A stretch of 64,000 nt of DNA, taken from the NCBI RefSeq assembly GCF_024713945.1, contig NC_134683.1:808501-872500 (forward strand), given 5' to 3'. The DNA comes from Dermatophagoides farinae. Its lineage: Eukaryota > Arthropoda > Arachnida > Sarcoptiformes > Pyroglyphidae. Made by a program: the position numbers and the translations under genes. The notes under the pieces are model-generated. The model saw only the letters and a list, made by a program, of their open reading frames with translations, was not told where the DNA came from and made no database searches. Positions 23,327-36,173 of the stretch are shown one piece after another; within the stretch, counting starts at the first letter, position 1; every line of letters starts with the position of its first letter.

Positions 23327-24327
23327 TTTCGATTGGCTATAAAATAAAAATCATTTACTGATGAAATTGATCAAAAATTTACAGCAAGATGATCAAAAAT
23401 ACATGCACACATGTATCTATTTCAACACCGATAGCCGGATTAGGTATAAATAGTTATCAAAACTTTTAATTCAAGAAAAAAAAATTCGAATGTTTATCAT
23501 TCACAGAAAAAAAAATCATGTTACACTTTTTAATGAATTTAATTTCATACGAATTGATAGGAGAAAAAAAGGTAATTTTAATAAATTATCATTATCATTA
23601 TATTGTTATTATGGTTGCTGTTGTTGTTGTTGACAATAAATGATGAATAAAGAATGAGAAAAAAAAATTCTGGGATAAAAAAAATCGTGTGTGTGTGCGT
23701 ATGTTTCAAATTTCAATCAATTGATGAATCAAGCCAATATTTTCTAAAAAAAGAGATATTTATAAAATAAAAATCCAATAATTATGATTGAGAGAGAGAG
23801 AGAGAGAGAAAAAAAAAATCAATGGAATGATTAACTATTGAATTAGTATACTAAAAGCAAATTGATGTTGATGAATCTTGAAAATTCATTGTAATGATTG
23901 AGTGAGTGCGAAAAAAAAACACATAAAGAGATCCTGCAATGATTATTTCAGTTGAAAATGAAAATTTTAAATATAAAGATTCGAAAAGGCCATGATGATG
24001 ATGATGATGGCTGTGGGTGTGTGTGTGATGAATTTTTTTGTTTTAATTTGTTTTGTTTGCCAATTATTATTCCCAGTGTCAAATACTTGTTGTTGTTTTA
24101 TGGCTGAATGTTTTTTCCACATTATTTATTTATTTATATATATGTTACATGAGGTTATAAGTCAGGAAAAAAGAAAGCTGCCATTATTATCCTGGTCAAA
24201 CATCCTTCTTCTTCCCGTTGTTGTTGTTGTTGTTGTTGATGATGATGGATTCGAAATTCAATGTTTTTTTTTATAATAAAATCGGATAAATGAATGGAGA
24301 TAAATGATCATTATTATCTCTCTATGT
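23327..24327. other. Intergenic: upstream of PMPCB, downstream of zinc-finger gene
   Basis: AT-rich with a GA tract near 23790-23808, TG tracts and GTT repeats. Minus-strand AATAAA-like sites fall within the TTTATTTATTTAT run near 24123-24136 and would serve the zinc-finger gene. No coding exon seen. Confidence 0.35.
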
Positions 24328-26032
24328 TTAAAGTATTTGATGAATTTTCTGTAAATGTGATTTCAATATAAATGATGTTGTAAAACCTTTGTTACATTTA
24401 GGACAAATATGTTTCAAACGTTCATTGATTGGTTTATGAATATTTTCATGTCTGGTTTTATTATAAATGGATGAAAAAACTTTATCGCATGATGAACATT
24501 TATATTTTGGCGCCATACGTAGACCAGAATTCTGTCCATGTACCATTTCATCGTGTCGTCGTTTATTATAAGTGGTAGAAAATGTTTTATTACAAATTTC
24601 ACAAAGTATTGTTTTCTTTTCTTTTTCGGTAGTCGCCGTTGTCGTTGTATTTGTTGACAATGTTGTATGTTGAAGATGTTGTTGATGAGGATGATGATGA
24701 TGATGATGAAAAGCAGCGGTAACCGGATTACCGGCTATTAATGATGATGATGATGCAGCAGCAGCAGCCATCATCATTGATGGATTTGCTGCCGCATGTT
24801 CAGCCGATATTGTTAGTATCTGTTGTGCAGCAGCAGCATTTGCCGCAAATGGATTTGTTGTTGCTAATGTCGGTACAAATGTCTGTACAAATTGTACAGC
24901 TGATGGTGTTAATGTTCGTTGCTGTTGTTGCGATTGTTGTTGTTGTTGCTGCAGTTGTTGTAATTGTTGATGATTTTGATGCTGTTGTTGAATCAATCCT
25001 TGATGTTGTTGTGATTGTTGTTGCTGCTGCTGCTGTTGTTGTTGTTGTTGAGCAGTTGTAGTTAATTTTTGTAAAATTTGATTATGTACCATTTCATAAT
25101 GACGTCGTTTATTATACATGTTGACAAATGTTTTCTGACAAATATCACATTGATATTTACCAATTTTCTTTATAATATTCTCTTCTTGTTTTTTTTGTTT
25201 TCGATTTTTCTTTGTGGATTTTTCTTTTTCCTTTTTCACTTTTTTCTTATTCTGCAATGGATTCGCTTGTTGTATAATAAATCCAGTTGTATTGATTAAT
25301 TTATTATCAGAAGAACCAAATTTAATTTGATTATTAATATTCGTAGGCACCGATTGTTGTTGTTGTTGTGATTGTTGAACGATCAAAGTGGCTGGTGTTA
25401 AAATTGTTTCGAATTTTTGTTGTTGTTGTTTATTTGCTGTTAAAATAGGTGGTGTAGATTTTTTTGCATATTTTTTTCCACCATTCTGTTGTTGTTGTTG
25501 TCTATTCGATGATGATTTGTTGTTGTTGTTGTTTAATTTTTTTCCAACAACAACAATATTATTATGATGATTATTTATTGTTCCAAATAATTCATCACTA
25601 TTCTGTTTATTGATTTTTGTCAATTGATGATCACTATTATTATAGATATAAGTACTTAATTGATGTTGATTATTATTGCCGTAATATGATGATGATTGAT
25701 GATTGTCGTTATTATTGTATTGACGAATTGTTTGAAAATTTTCACCAAAATTATCCGCTGATTTTATGTTAAGATAATCATCATCTAATGGATCTTCGAA
25801 TGGATCTAATTTTTTTGGAAATAAGAAATAGAAATTAAACAATCAAACACACAAACACAAAAAAAAAATAAATAATACCAGAATCATATTCTTGTACATC
25901 ACACGATTGGTTTGGATGATTATTCAGATAATGTTTCTGCAATGATTCTAATGTAATATAAACGTATGAACACAATGAACATGTGTAAAAATGTTTACGA
26001 CGAGATTGAACACAATAATGTTGCAACATCAT
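24328..26032 (-). CDS. C2H2 zinc-finger protein with five fingers and polyglutamine linkers
   Basis: Exons 26032-25879 and 25805-24328 (phase-1 intron of 73 nt); 1,632 nt, 543 aa. Translation starts at the first of two ATGs after AAA. Finger 1 is in exon 1 (C18, C21, H34, H39). Fingers 2-5 are in exon 2: about 264-287 ('CDICQKTF...YNKRRHYEMVH'), 452-475 ('CEICNKTF...YNKRRHDEMVH'), 484-505 ('CSSCDKVF') and 514-538 ('CPKCNKGF'). Fingers 2 and 3 are near copies, sharing YNKRRHxEMVH, but lie about 165 residues apart across Gln- and Ala-rich linkers. A basic patch 'KKVKKEKEKSTKKNRKQKK' before finger 2 could be a nuclear signal. It is presumably a DNA-binding regulator; I cannot name an ortholog. 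It faces the P2 gene head to head. Confidence 0.85.
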
Positions 26033-26883
26033 TTTATTATCATCATTATGTTTATAATAATAATAATAAATGATGATTCGATATTCATGATATTCGAATA
26101 TTCATCATTTGTTTTCATTGATACTGCCGTTGTTTTTGTTGTTGTTGTTGTTGTCAGTTGGGTCAAGAACATTATTTTTATCAAACACACACAAACAAAC
26201 AAATACACACTGTATCTCTATCATTAATTTTTGAATTTCAAATTTTTTTTTTTTTTGATTATCGATCAATTTTCACACACATCAAATTATGACAGATGTA
26301 GCCAAAAAAAAAAAAAAAAATGATAAAAAAAACATCAATATTGCTTGTTATGAAAAAAAATTTTTTTTTTTTTTACACCAAATAGGTGTGTGTGTGTGTT
26401 GTATATTTTGGGGCGAGAGAGAGAGAGAGAGAGAGAGAATCGAGAGTGAGCAGCAAATAAAATTGTGCGCTATATTGGGCACCATCGTTCATTCATTCAT
26501 TCATTCATTGTGTTGTGTCGTGTGGTGTTTATAACGGCCATTGGGAAAAAAAAATTTTGATTACATCCTATATGACGGTGCCACAATATACATGTTCGTG
26601 TGTGTGTGTGTTGTCTATGTTAATCATGCCATCTATCGCCAAACATGAGCAATGTCTTCCGGTTTCCTTTTTCACACTCAAAACACATGCTTGCTTGCTT
26701 TGCTCCACACACAGACACGTTGCTTTCACACATTCGAATCGAAAATCATCATCATCATTGTTGTTGATTTGAAAATAAAATTTTTTCAAAATTTCTACGA
26801 ATTCATTCTAAAAATTTTTTTGCTCCAGTAGCATTAAAACGTTTCGTGTCCAATTTTAATAGTGACTTAAAAATTTTCCAAAA
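26033..26883. promoter_or_regulatory. Divergent promoter region between zinc-finger gene (-) and RpLP2 (+)
   Basis: 851 bases between two divergent start codons, so both promoters must lie here. It holds a 24-base GA tract at about 26415-26438 (GAGA-type element), TG and TTCA repeats, and a more complex stretch 26500-26750. The 5' end of RpLP2 is likely in the last 60 bases, which include a pyrimidine-rich 'TTTCGTGTCC' near 26841. No exact start site can be fixed. Confidence 0.45.
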
Positions 26884-27297
26884 ATGCGTTACGTTGCTGC
26901 TTATTTATTGGCCGTTTTAGGTGGTAATAAAGATCCATCATCAGATGATATTACCAAAATATTGAGCAGTGTCGGTGTTGAAGTTGATAATGAAAAATTA
27001 TCCAAAGTAGTTACCGAATTGAAAGGCAAATCAATCGATGAATTGATTGCACAAGGTTTGTTGATTACTATTTTTGCTATTATTTTGAAATTAACATTTT
27101 GTCTTTCATTTTTTGGCGAAATAGGTACGGAAAAATTGGCATCCGTTCCATCGGGTGGTGGTGGTGCTGTGGCCGCTGCACCAGCAGCGGCAGCCGCTGA
27201 TACTGCAGCCGATGATTCTAAAGGCAAAAAAGAAGAGAAAAAAGAGGAAGAAGAAGAAGAAGAAGATGATGACATGGGTTTCGGTCTATTCGATTAA
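26884..27297 (+). CDS. RpLP2: 60S acidic ribosomal protein P2
   Basis: Exons 26884-27055 and 27125-27297 split by a 69-nt intron; 345 nt, 114 aa, the normal P2 length. The N-terminal domain begins 'MRYVAAYLLAVLGG' as in P2 (not P1), and contains 'SVGVEVDNEKLSKVV'. After the Ala/Gly hinge, the protein ends in the acidic tail with the conserved 'DDDMGFGLFD', which binds elongation factors. P1/P2 dimers form the lateral stalk of the large ribosomal subunit. The intron has no in-frame stop and a length divisible by three; unspliced it would insert 23 residues, giving the 137-residue open frame that a naive reading shows. An AATAAA lies at 27392. Confidence 0.97.
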   Translation: MRYVAAYLLAVLGGNKDPSSDDITKILSSVGVEVDNEKLSKVVTELKGKSIDELIAQGLLITIFAIILKLTFCLSFFGEIGTEKLASVPSGGGGAVAAAPAAAAADTAADDSKGKKEEKKEEEEEEEDDDMGFGLFD

Positions 27298-27391
27298 TGA
27301 TGATGAGAAACCAGCAAAAAATTTCTAAATCTAAAATTTGTCATCATTTCATTTTTTCTTTCTGACAATTTTTTATATTTTTCAAAACAGA

Positions 27392-27397
27392 AATAAA
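27392..27397 (+). terminator. Candidate poly(A) signal of RpLP2
   Basis: AATAAA 94 bases after the P2 stop, followed by T-rich sequence. It is the first perfect hexamer after the stop. Confidence 0.55.
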
Positions 27398-27426
27398 ATC
27401 TTTTCCAAAAAACAAAAAAAAATCCT

Positions 27427-27437
27427 TTTATTTTATT
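27427..27437 (-). terminator. Candidate poly(A) signals of the SGSM-family gene
   Basis: Two overlapping minus-strand AATAAA hexamers about 170 bases past the stop at 27603. A further AATAAA overlaps the last two codons before the stop (27606-27611). The convergent P2 gene ends 130-170 bases to the left. Confidence 0.4.
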
Positions 27438-27602
27438 CAATTTTCAAAAATACAACAAACTTTCTTGTATTGTTGACAAATAATAACAAAAAAAAAAAAA
27501 CACGCGAGAAAAACAAAAATGCAGGGAAAAAATGCACACACGAAAAATTAGAAAACGAAAATTGATGAAATTCTTGATGAAAAAAACACCGGATTTCATT
27601 TT

Positions 27603-29792
27603 TCATTTATTATTCTCCATTAATGCTTGAATTTGATGTACCAAATCACGAGCGATATTCAATACGGCTTTTGCATCATGTCTTTCGGCCATTTCTTTTG
27701 AATAACAACAACAACAACAACAAACGAAAAAAAAATCAATTTGTCAATCAATCAATATTCGAAAATAGCTTACCATTGAAAAATTTAATAATATCCGTAA
27801 AATCCATATTATTCTCCAATATTATATCACGATAATATTCAACCAATGCTAATGCAATGAATAGAACAAATGATGATGATGAAACATGTTTGGCAGCCCA
27901 AATTGTTTCCCAAACGGAAAATACATCGGCATATAATAGTTCTGGATCACCAAACAACGAAACAGATGATGATTATTATTATGTTGAATACATTGATTTT
28001 GATTTTTGTTTTACCTCGTTTAAAATCCAATAAAAACCAACGATAACAGAAATAAAAATGTGTGTAATCACCATTCTGATGCATTAATTCAAAAATATCT
28101 GCATCAAGTATCTGTATTAATGATCTCATATTGGCAAAATGTGTATCCATAGCACCGCCATGTGGAAAATTGGTAGTCATTCGTATCATTAGCTTACAGA
28201 AACAGCTATACGTGTACACCTCTATTATTCATTAAAAAAATTGATCAAATTAAATTGAAAAAAAAATCATCACAATCATCATTACCATCATCAAATATGA
28301 CCAATAATGGTGCAACTAGATCACACATTCCTTGTACATAACCAATGTCCAAATGATCCCAAACATATGTACACATTATATTGCGTAGTTTTTCCAAATT
28401 TTCTTTGCTAAAATACCAAAAATTACGATCACATCGTTGAACATCTTTATCGATACGATGTAAATTCAGTGAAAAAAGATCAAGAAGTTCATTCTGTATA
28501 TAATAAGAGAGAACAAGGAAATAGAGAGAGATCAACATGGAATTTGATGAAGAAAAATTATCAAAAAAATAATTACCGAATAAAGGCCACCATTCGATGA
28601 TGCTGGCGATACACATTGTGATCCACCACCAACACCACCTTCTCCCGTAGCACCAGATTCTATTGAATTGATGGGTAATTTAGCCGATTCGGTTTTTTCA
28701 TTATTACATTTACTTTTGTCCAAGGTTTCCAATGAATTCGGCGGTATAATACGATCAACCGATGGATTTGTAATGAATATATTTTGATGATGTATACTAG
28801 TGATACTGGTTACACTTGTTACTGATTCACTAATTTTATTATGTCTCTTCAATGGTTTTCGGCAATTGGCCACACTGTTGTTTGTTGTTGTTGTCGTTGT
28901 TGTTATTGGATGATTCGTTGATTCATTCGATTCGTTGATCATTAATTTTTCATTTTCAACACCACCACCACCACCGCCATCAATATGTTGCTCATCGGTT
29001 GCCATTGGACATGTTGATTCTTTTGTTGTTGTTGTTGTTGCTATAATATGTTCAGAACCACTTTGAATAGATGATTTTCTACTTTCAAATTCTTCATTCT
29101 CTTCAAATACTTCATTCATAAACATTTTACCCGATTGATAATAGATGGATTTTTCCATCGACATTTCTGTACTATCATTTTGACTTTCAGATGATAATTT
29201 AGCCAAATTTGCAGCAACAATTTCTTTATCTCTTTGCCGTACAATGGCTTCGACAGCCAGCCATTCAGACATGATCATTTCATATTTGGCACGCATTTCA
29301 ATATCATGTTCTTGTTTAGCTTTATTATCATCATTAAAATGATAATGTTCCAGCAAATATAACCATACTTTTGGACGTAATGAATGTTCAACACCACCAA
29401 AATATACTAATCGATAAAATTCCATTGGATCCATCGATATTTTACCATCCACAGTGAACATATGATTTTCCCATAAATCTTTTGTAATACCTTTCGATGA
29501 ATCTGTTGGTTCATTAATACGATATATTCGTTGATTAACTAAATCGGCTAAATGTGTTCGCACTGTTTTCAAATGACGACAATATGCAAACCAGCCATAA
29601 AATGCTCTTGATATGATTTGTTTTTTCATCGTATCACATAATAGTCTAATGTTCTGTATATTGTCAATTTGTTGTTGTTGTTGTGGAATTTCATTTTTTG
29701 TTTCATTATTATTATTATTATGCATTCCTGTTTGTTGATTACATAATGATGATGATGATGACGATAATAATGTTGATTTAGGCTCTTGTTCC

Positions 29793-29823
<31 letters not shown>

Positions 29824-32126
29824 GATTTTCAGCATCATGAATATTCTCTGCCAAAGATTCAGATTCAGATTGTTGTTGTTGCTGCTGTTGGTGTTGAGTC
29901 AATTTCGGTTCAAATAATTCAGCACTAATTGTATCCGGTTTATCACAAATTGAAATGACACGAAATACATAATCGGCTGCAATATCATCCGATTCCATAT
30001 CTAATGGTGATTGTTGATGATGATGATTTGCACTTGATTGTCCTGATTTTCGTCGTAATTTGGGAAAAATTTTTCCTGATTTTAATGAATTTGTTTTTGT
30101 ATTGAACATTGCTTTTTTTTGTTTGTTTGTTTGAAATTAAAATGTTTAATATTTTATACAAACCTTTGCCATTTTCCGACCAAAGTGGTGGATCCAATTG
30201 ACCATATGGTACAAGTCCATTTTCAAGACAGGATAAAAATGCTAATAGATGACCACCTTTTGGAAATTTTATAGGTGGACGCATTACACCATCACGACCG
30301 ACCATTACAATCGAACCACAGCTATGTTTCTGTTGATGACAATGAAGATAGACAATATTCTCCACGTTTACATTTAATGCATAGTTCCAGAATGCATTGC
30401 TTAAAATTTTATATTCAAAAAAAAAATTCATTCATTTCAAAAGAATTGACATTCAGAATAATAAAAAAACTTACGTTTTATCCATTGAATGATTGAAAAA
30501 ACCATCATCTGTAGATTGTTGATTAATACGGCCATTAATCAATTGATTTGGTGTCCATTTTATGCTAAGACCATTCGAATCTTGATGTAATGATAGATAA
30601 CCGGGCATAGGTTCTTGATCATCAATCTTGTATCACCCCCAAATGAACAAATAAACACAAAAGATAATTCAATAATTAATTAGTTCAATCAATTCATGTC
30701 TGTATGGATTTCCACACACTACAAACACAACAACAACAACAACAACATACCGGTTGCATAATAACATTATTTTTTCCATAAAGTAATGTTGATTTTGAAT
30801 TCTGATGCAATGATTCAACATAATCTTTTGGTGACCAACATATATTTGTTGATGATGTTCGTGATATTGGCGATACTGATGATTGATTTTCATCATGATG
30901 ATGGTGTTCATTACCATTGGTGTAGGTAAAATTTTTCCTAAAATTCATGCCCAATGGTTTACGTGATGATGGTGGCGTTGATTGATTGATGCCCGTCGAT
31001 ATTGTTGAATTATTTGTTGCTGGATTCGGTGAACAAATGGACGATGAAATACGATGACGTTGTACTAATTCATCGGCCGGTGGATCAGTCCAATATTGAT
31101 CATGTGTTTTCATTTTTGTATAATCCAATGCACAAGGTCCCACTAATAATGATGCTAGTATTTGTCCAGCAACTGGATCCGATACTAATGCATCACGTTC
31201 ATAATATTTATAACTATTCTCAACAACATGATCAACGATTGATACAAGATATTTTTCAAATAATGCAATTCTTATCCATAAAAAACGATATTTTGTTGGC
31301 GACGATGGTTGATTTCCACCACCACCACTACCACTATTATTATTATTATTTACATTTCCCGTATTACTCGCATTATTCGTTGTACCCGTTTGTTGTTGTT
31401 GTTGACTTGATTTCATTTTAAATGACATTCGATTACGACTTTGTAAACTATCACTACTAGATGATGATCGTCTATTGTGATTGATGACAATAAGAGAAAA
31501 AAAACATTCAAATTTCAATTGAAAAAGATGAAGATTAAACCTACTTATTTGGATCGATATTTTCAATCTCTTGTACTCGTTTCAATACCAATGCAGCTGT
31601 ATCAGAATTTTTTGCCACTTTCTGCAATAATGCCGTTGTGGAATTTGTTTTGAATAAACCTAATGCACGACGTTTTAATCCATGCGATAGACAAGCATCA
31701 ACGGCAGCTATGAAATTTGTTTTGTTTCATAATAATTCATTAATAAAAAATGAATTTTGCTTGTTTTTCAACAAAAAAAACAAAAAACAAAAACTCACCA
31801 CATAATGATGTTATACTTCCACTATCTTCATGTACAAATTTTCTTGTTACAGCTTCTTCCATAATCTGTTTCACTTCACGTTTGACCATTCGTAATAATT
31901 TTTCAATCAATTCTTTATCATCACCTTGACCCATTGATGATTTGTTCATTGAAATTGTTGTCGTCGTTGTCGTAGTTGTTGTTGTTGTTGTTGTTGTTGT
32001 TGTCGATGATGATGATTTTGTTATATTCTCTAAATTGGAATCATTATTGTTGTTGTCATCATTGCTCGTTGCTGTTGTTGTTGTATCGTTAGTGGCCATC
32101 ATCATCATCATCATCATCGTTATCAT
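27603..32126 (-). CDS. RUN and TBC domain protein, small G protein signaling modulator (SGSM1/2) family
   Basis: Ten exons: 32126-31799, 31707-31545, 31471-30751, 30626-30475, 30399-30164, 30111-28577, 28493-28286, 28221-28015, 27941-27774, 27694-27603; 3,810 nt, 1,269 aa with all phases consistent. A Thr/Asn-rich start leads into the RUN domain (exons 1-3, '[16 protein letters not shown]' to '[14 protein letters not shown]'). A Rab-binding PH-like segment follows (exons 4-5, 'YLHCHQQ', '[18 protein letters not shown]'). The TBC domain starts at about 773 ('[13 protein letters not shown]'), is broken by a ~250-residue insertion, then resumes with the arginine-finger motif '[10 protein letters not shown]' (~1055) and glutamine-finger 'GYVQGMCDL'. 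It ends '[14 protein letters not shown]' and a short helix. Family members bind Rap and Rab GTPases and act as Rab GAPs. Both catalytic fingers are present, so GAP activity is likely. The start among clustered ATGs (32126 or slightly inside) is uncertain. Confidence 0.9.
31945..32010 (-). repeat. Threonine-codon microsatellite in the SGSM-family N-terminus
   Basis: About 17 consecutive Thr codons (ACA/ACG/ACT, appearing as GTT/GTC repeats on the plus strand) following a Ser run. It sits before the RUN domain in a region expected to be disordered and is likely variable in length. Confidence 0.7.
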
Positions 32127-35100
32127 AATTTATTTATTCACATACACACACACAAAAAAAAATACACCGACAATTTGACTTCCGGCTTCTGTTTTGCAAT
32201 AAATTTAGATTTTTGTTGTTAAAATCAATCAAAATAGAATGATGTCGTATTATATAGAATCTTTTTCTTTCTTTTTTGTTCGGTTTGTTGTTGTTTGAAA
32301 ATGGTAAAATTATTACAAGGAACTTCTTAATGACTTAATGATGATGATTAAATTATTAACGTTTTTCCAAGTAATAATTTTTATGACGATGAAGATGATG
32401 ATGATGATGATGAAAAAACTTCAACATAAATCACGATTATTGAATAAATCGATGAAAAATTATTGGATTCATTGATTGATGATCTTATAATGGAATGGCA
32501 TTTAGATTTTGATCACAATAAAAAAAAACTAAACAAATAACGATAAAACATGAAAATTGTTGTTGGTTGTGCGTTGGATTCTTGTGTGTGTATGTGCATT
32601 TTGTTTGTTTTGCTGAACAAAATTCTGTCGTGTTGTTGTCGTTCGATCCAATTCCAATCACTCACTATTTTAGGATGACAGGAAAAAAATTGGGAGAAAA
32701 TTCATTTAAACTGAATGTTTTGGCTGTTCATACATACACAAATTTATTCTATATTTTTATCCGTCCATCTGTCCATGATTCAATGAATTGTTGTGAAACA
32801 TCACCCAATAGGATCCCATAAAATTCTTGGATAATAAACATGTACAGTATACTGAGTTGATTTTTATGATTCGATTATCATGCGCCGATATGACCAGAAT
32901 CAAGAAGAAAACGTCATCAAGATATATGAAGATTGATCCAGAAACCTTTGGAGACACCAACAACATATATATTCTTGTTTGATAACCACCGAACTAGAAT
33001 ATTAGCCACCACCACTACTATTACTACCATCATTGCCATAATCGACAAAGACAAATTATGTTAGTACGTATGTGTTGTCACTTGTTACCACCATTAACCA
33101 AATAAATATATGGTATGGTATGTATACGTAAAAATTAAATTCCAGAATTGCGAATTTTTTTTTCGTTTTCCTGAATGCTGGAACCTGAAATAAAAAAAAA
33201 ATAAATTTTTTTTTTGTTGTATAGAATTAAAGTAATCAACAAAAGAAAAGAATAAAATTTTCATACATGTCAAATATTTTGGAACAATTCAATTTTTGTT
33301 TGTTTTTTGGAGCAAATATGAAATTTTTTGACGCATCAAGGCCAAATAAATGATGATGATGATGATGATGATGGTGAAAAAAGGTGCAGAACAATACAAA
33401 TACAAGTTTGTTTTTTTTCGTTGTTTCGTTGTTATTGTAATTCTTCTTCTTCAATAAAAATAATGAGCACACACTATTTTTTTGAATTCTGCATGTGTAA
33501 AATGAAACTTGAAATCAAGTTCTGTTTTCAACATCAGCAGCAACAGCAATAATGAATGAATTCGTAAGGATGATGTTCCAGAAACCAGAATTTGAATGAA
33601 TAAATAAATGAAACGAAACGAAACGAAACGAAAAAACAAAGAATGTTGTAAATATTCTGGTTGAAAGAATTCGTCCAGCATAGAATATAATACAAAACAG
33701 CAGCACATTCTGTTGAAATTAATGAACAAAAAAAACAATAGAATAAATAAATGTGAAAAAAAACCAGAATCAAAAAGTGTTACCGAATTTTTTCGAATAG
33801 GAATATGGAAAACTGAAACCAAGAAAAACTTTATACACGGTGTGTGTGTACCATTGTGACTGGAAAAGAATATTCTGGCCGATTCGATAATTATTGTTGT
33901 TGTTGTCATCGTCGTCGTTGTTGTTGTTGTTGTTGTTATCGTCGAATGTGATATGATTGTAATAATAATAATAATAAATATAATCAGATTAAAGTATTTT
34001 TTTTCTTTGCTTTCAACTTTCGGCTTTTCGGCTTTTCTATGAACGAAATAGTGAAAAAAAAAATCAAAAGTAGAAATTATTTTCATTCCAAAAGCGATTA
34101 TTTAATGATGAACAATTGACTTTGCTGCTGCTGTTGCTGCTGTTTTTTTTTCTCTCGTTCACTCATCTCATCTTGGTAACATATGGTTTTTTATATAAAA
34201 AAAATCGAATCAATTTCTTGGAAATTTTTTTTTCTATTTTCTCGTTGACGATGATGATGTTAATGGAAAAAAAGGAACCAGAAAAATTTTTTTTTTTCGG
34301 GCTCTTGGTTGTTTGGATCATAATCATCACTGGACAGTAGCAGCAGCAGCAGATGATTGGTTCGAATATAATGAGAATATTTTTTGGGAAAAAAATTTTT
34401 TTCTTTCTTTCCACCCGGTAGGAAATATTTCCGGCAAAAAAATAGGTTTTTCATCTCTGTGTGTGTGTAGTAATGATGATGATGATGATGATGAACAAAA
34501 TTATTTTTTGAAAATTAGATTAGTCGACGAATAATGATTGTTAGTGAATAAAATGATGATGATGATAATAATTGAAAATGAACCCAACAAGAGAATCAAA
34601 TTTATTCTTCATCAATCCACGATATACCAATTATCATTGTGTGTGTGTGTGTATAGAAATTCAACACTATCATCATCATCATCAATCATCAATCAATCGA
34701 TATGAAAGAAAAAAAAATATTCTCAAATTACCAGTATCAAAATTCTGTATTTATTTATTAAATTATAAGATAAGAAACTTTCTGAAAAAAACAACAACTT
34801 TTGAGGACAATTTTTTTTTAAATTCTGGCTCGCCAACAAACAAACATTCGAATCGAACGGCAAAAATTCTTTTTGGGCGCTATTCCTTCCGAAAACAACA
34901 ACATGAACATCCATTGCCCATTCATTGTGAATATTCATGCAAAAAAAATGAAAAAATGTTACCATCATCAGAAGCAAACAACAACAAAAATTAATGAAAT
35001 GGTGAATTACATGAACCAGGAAATTATTACCATCATCATCTATAATTCAGCCGACTGAAAATAAAATAACCGAATCGAATGTTGAATGTTGTGATATGTA

Positions 35101-36173
35101 CCGAGAACAAACAAAACGAGAAAAAAGTAAAGAGAGAATATGAATGAATGAATGAATGAAATTTCAAACATTCATTTCGATCCAAAATAAAAATAAAAAT
35201 ACCGCAAATATATGTGATCATCATCATCATCATCATCACCATTTCATTCATGAATGACAGTGATATTCAAATGTTTCTTTCCGCCGTTTTTCATATTGAG
35301 AAAAATGAAAATTTTTTTTTTTTTGCTACTGTTGTTGCCCGTTATTGATCCATACTCGGCACCCGATAATTCAACCATTCAATATAGTTGGCCACTCATT
35401 ATGATTGTTCAAATAAATCATTGAGATTGTATGTAATATATATGCAAATATAGAGATACTTTGCATTCTCTTTTCCGATGTCTCTGTGTGATGTGTGTGT
35501 TTGTTTTTTGTAATGTTTGTTTGTCCATATATAATTCATTTCTGGTGATTGTTTTTTTTTCTCTTTCTTTCTCTCTGTAGTTGGTAATCATTCGGCATCG
35601 AAAATATAAAACTGAATTGATTGATTGGATTGAGCCAGCCAGCCAACAATGAATGTGGTGATTTTTTTTTTTTTGATCTTGTTGTCGTTCTAATTCATTG
35701 ATTCTGTGTTTGTTTGTTTTTTTTTGTCTGATGGCGACGTGTTCGATTTTTTTTTCTCGAACCAAGAAAAAAAATATATAGAATTTTTTTCTGTATGCAC
35801 ACACACACACACACAAGATGATGATGATGATAAAAAAAACCCTATATGTATGTGTGTGTGTTGTTCATCTTTGGCTTGGTTCGGTTTTTTGTTGTTTGAG
35901 AAAAACTCACAAACTTCGCTTTCAAATTCATTTATAGATGGTTTATCGATTATAGATTACACAATTACAACAGGTAATTTGTATACAACAACGTGTAACA
36001 AAAAAAAATTCAATTTTTATTCATGTTAATCATGTAAAAATGTATATAATACAATCAAAATGTGATTGATCGATTTATCGATCATCAAAAGTGTATGAAT
36101 TATTGATTATTATTTTACAGACATCATTAGAAAAAAAGAAAGCGAAAAAAAATTCTACTTTTTTTTTGGTTTT
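32127..36173. other. 4-kb intergenic region with simple repeats
   Basis: No supported gene. The part next to 32126 should hold the SGSM-family promoter. Seen: GAT/CAT runs (32393-32412, 33352-33373, 34468-34492, 35219-35237), an AAACG pentamer array at 33609-33633, and CTG/CAG-type short runs near 34126-34142 and 34336-34351. The longest frame (211 aa, minus, 33451-34086) is Phe/Ser/Thr-rich read-through of T and GTT runs. I saw no tRNA-like cloverleaf or transposase remnant. Confidence 0.4.
33609..33633. repeat. Pentanucleotide array (AAACG)5
   Basis: Five perfect head-to-tail AAACG units. It lies in noncoding DNA; pentamer arrays are rarer here than the di- and trinucleotide ones. Confidence 0.8.

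Noticed and set aside
31942-32178. Val-rich plus-strand frame
   Set aside because: It is the antisense of the Thr-codon repeat at the SGSM-family N-terminus.
33451-34086. 211-residue minus-strand frame
   Set aside because: Translation is Phe/Ser/Ile/Thr runs from T-rich and GTT-repeat DNA, with overlapping equally long frames in other phases and no splice or domain signal.
34355-34375. tRNA B-box-like 'GGTTCGAATA'
   Set aside because: No A box at proper spacing and no foldable cloverleaf; the motif is common in this AT-rich DNA.
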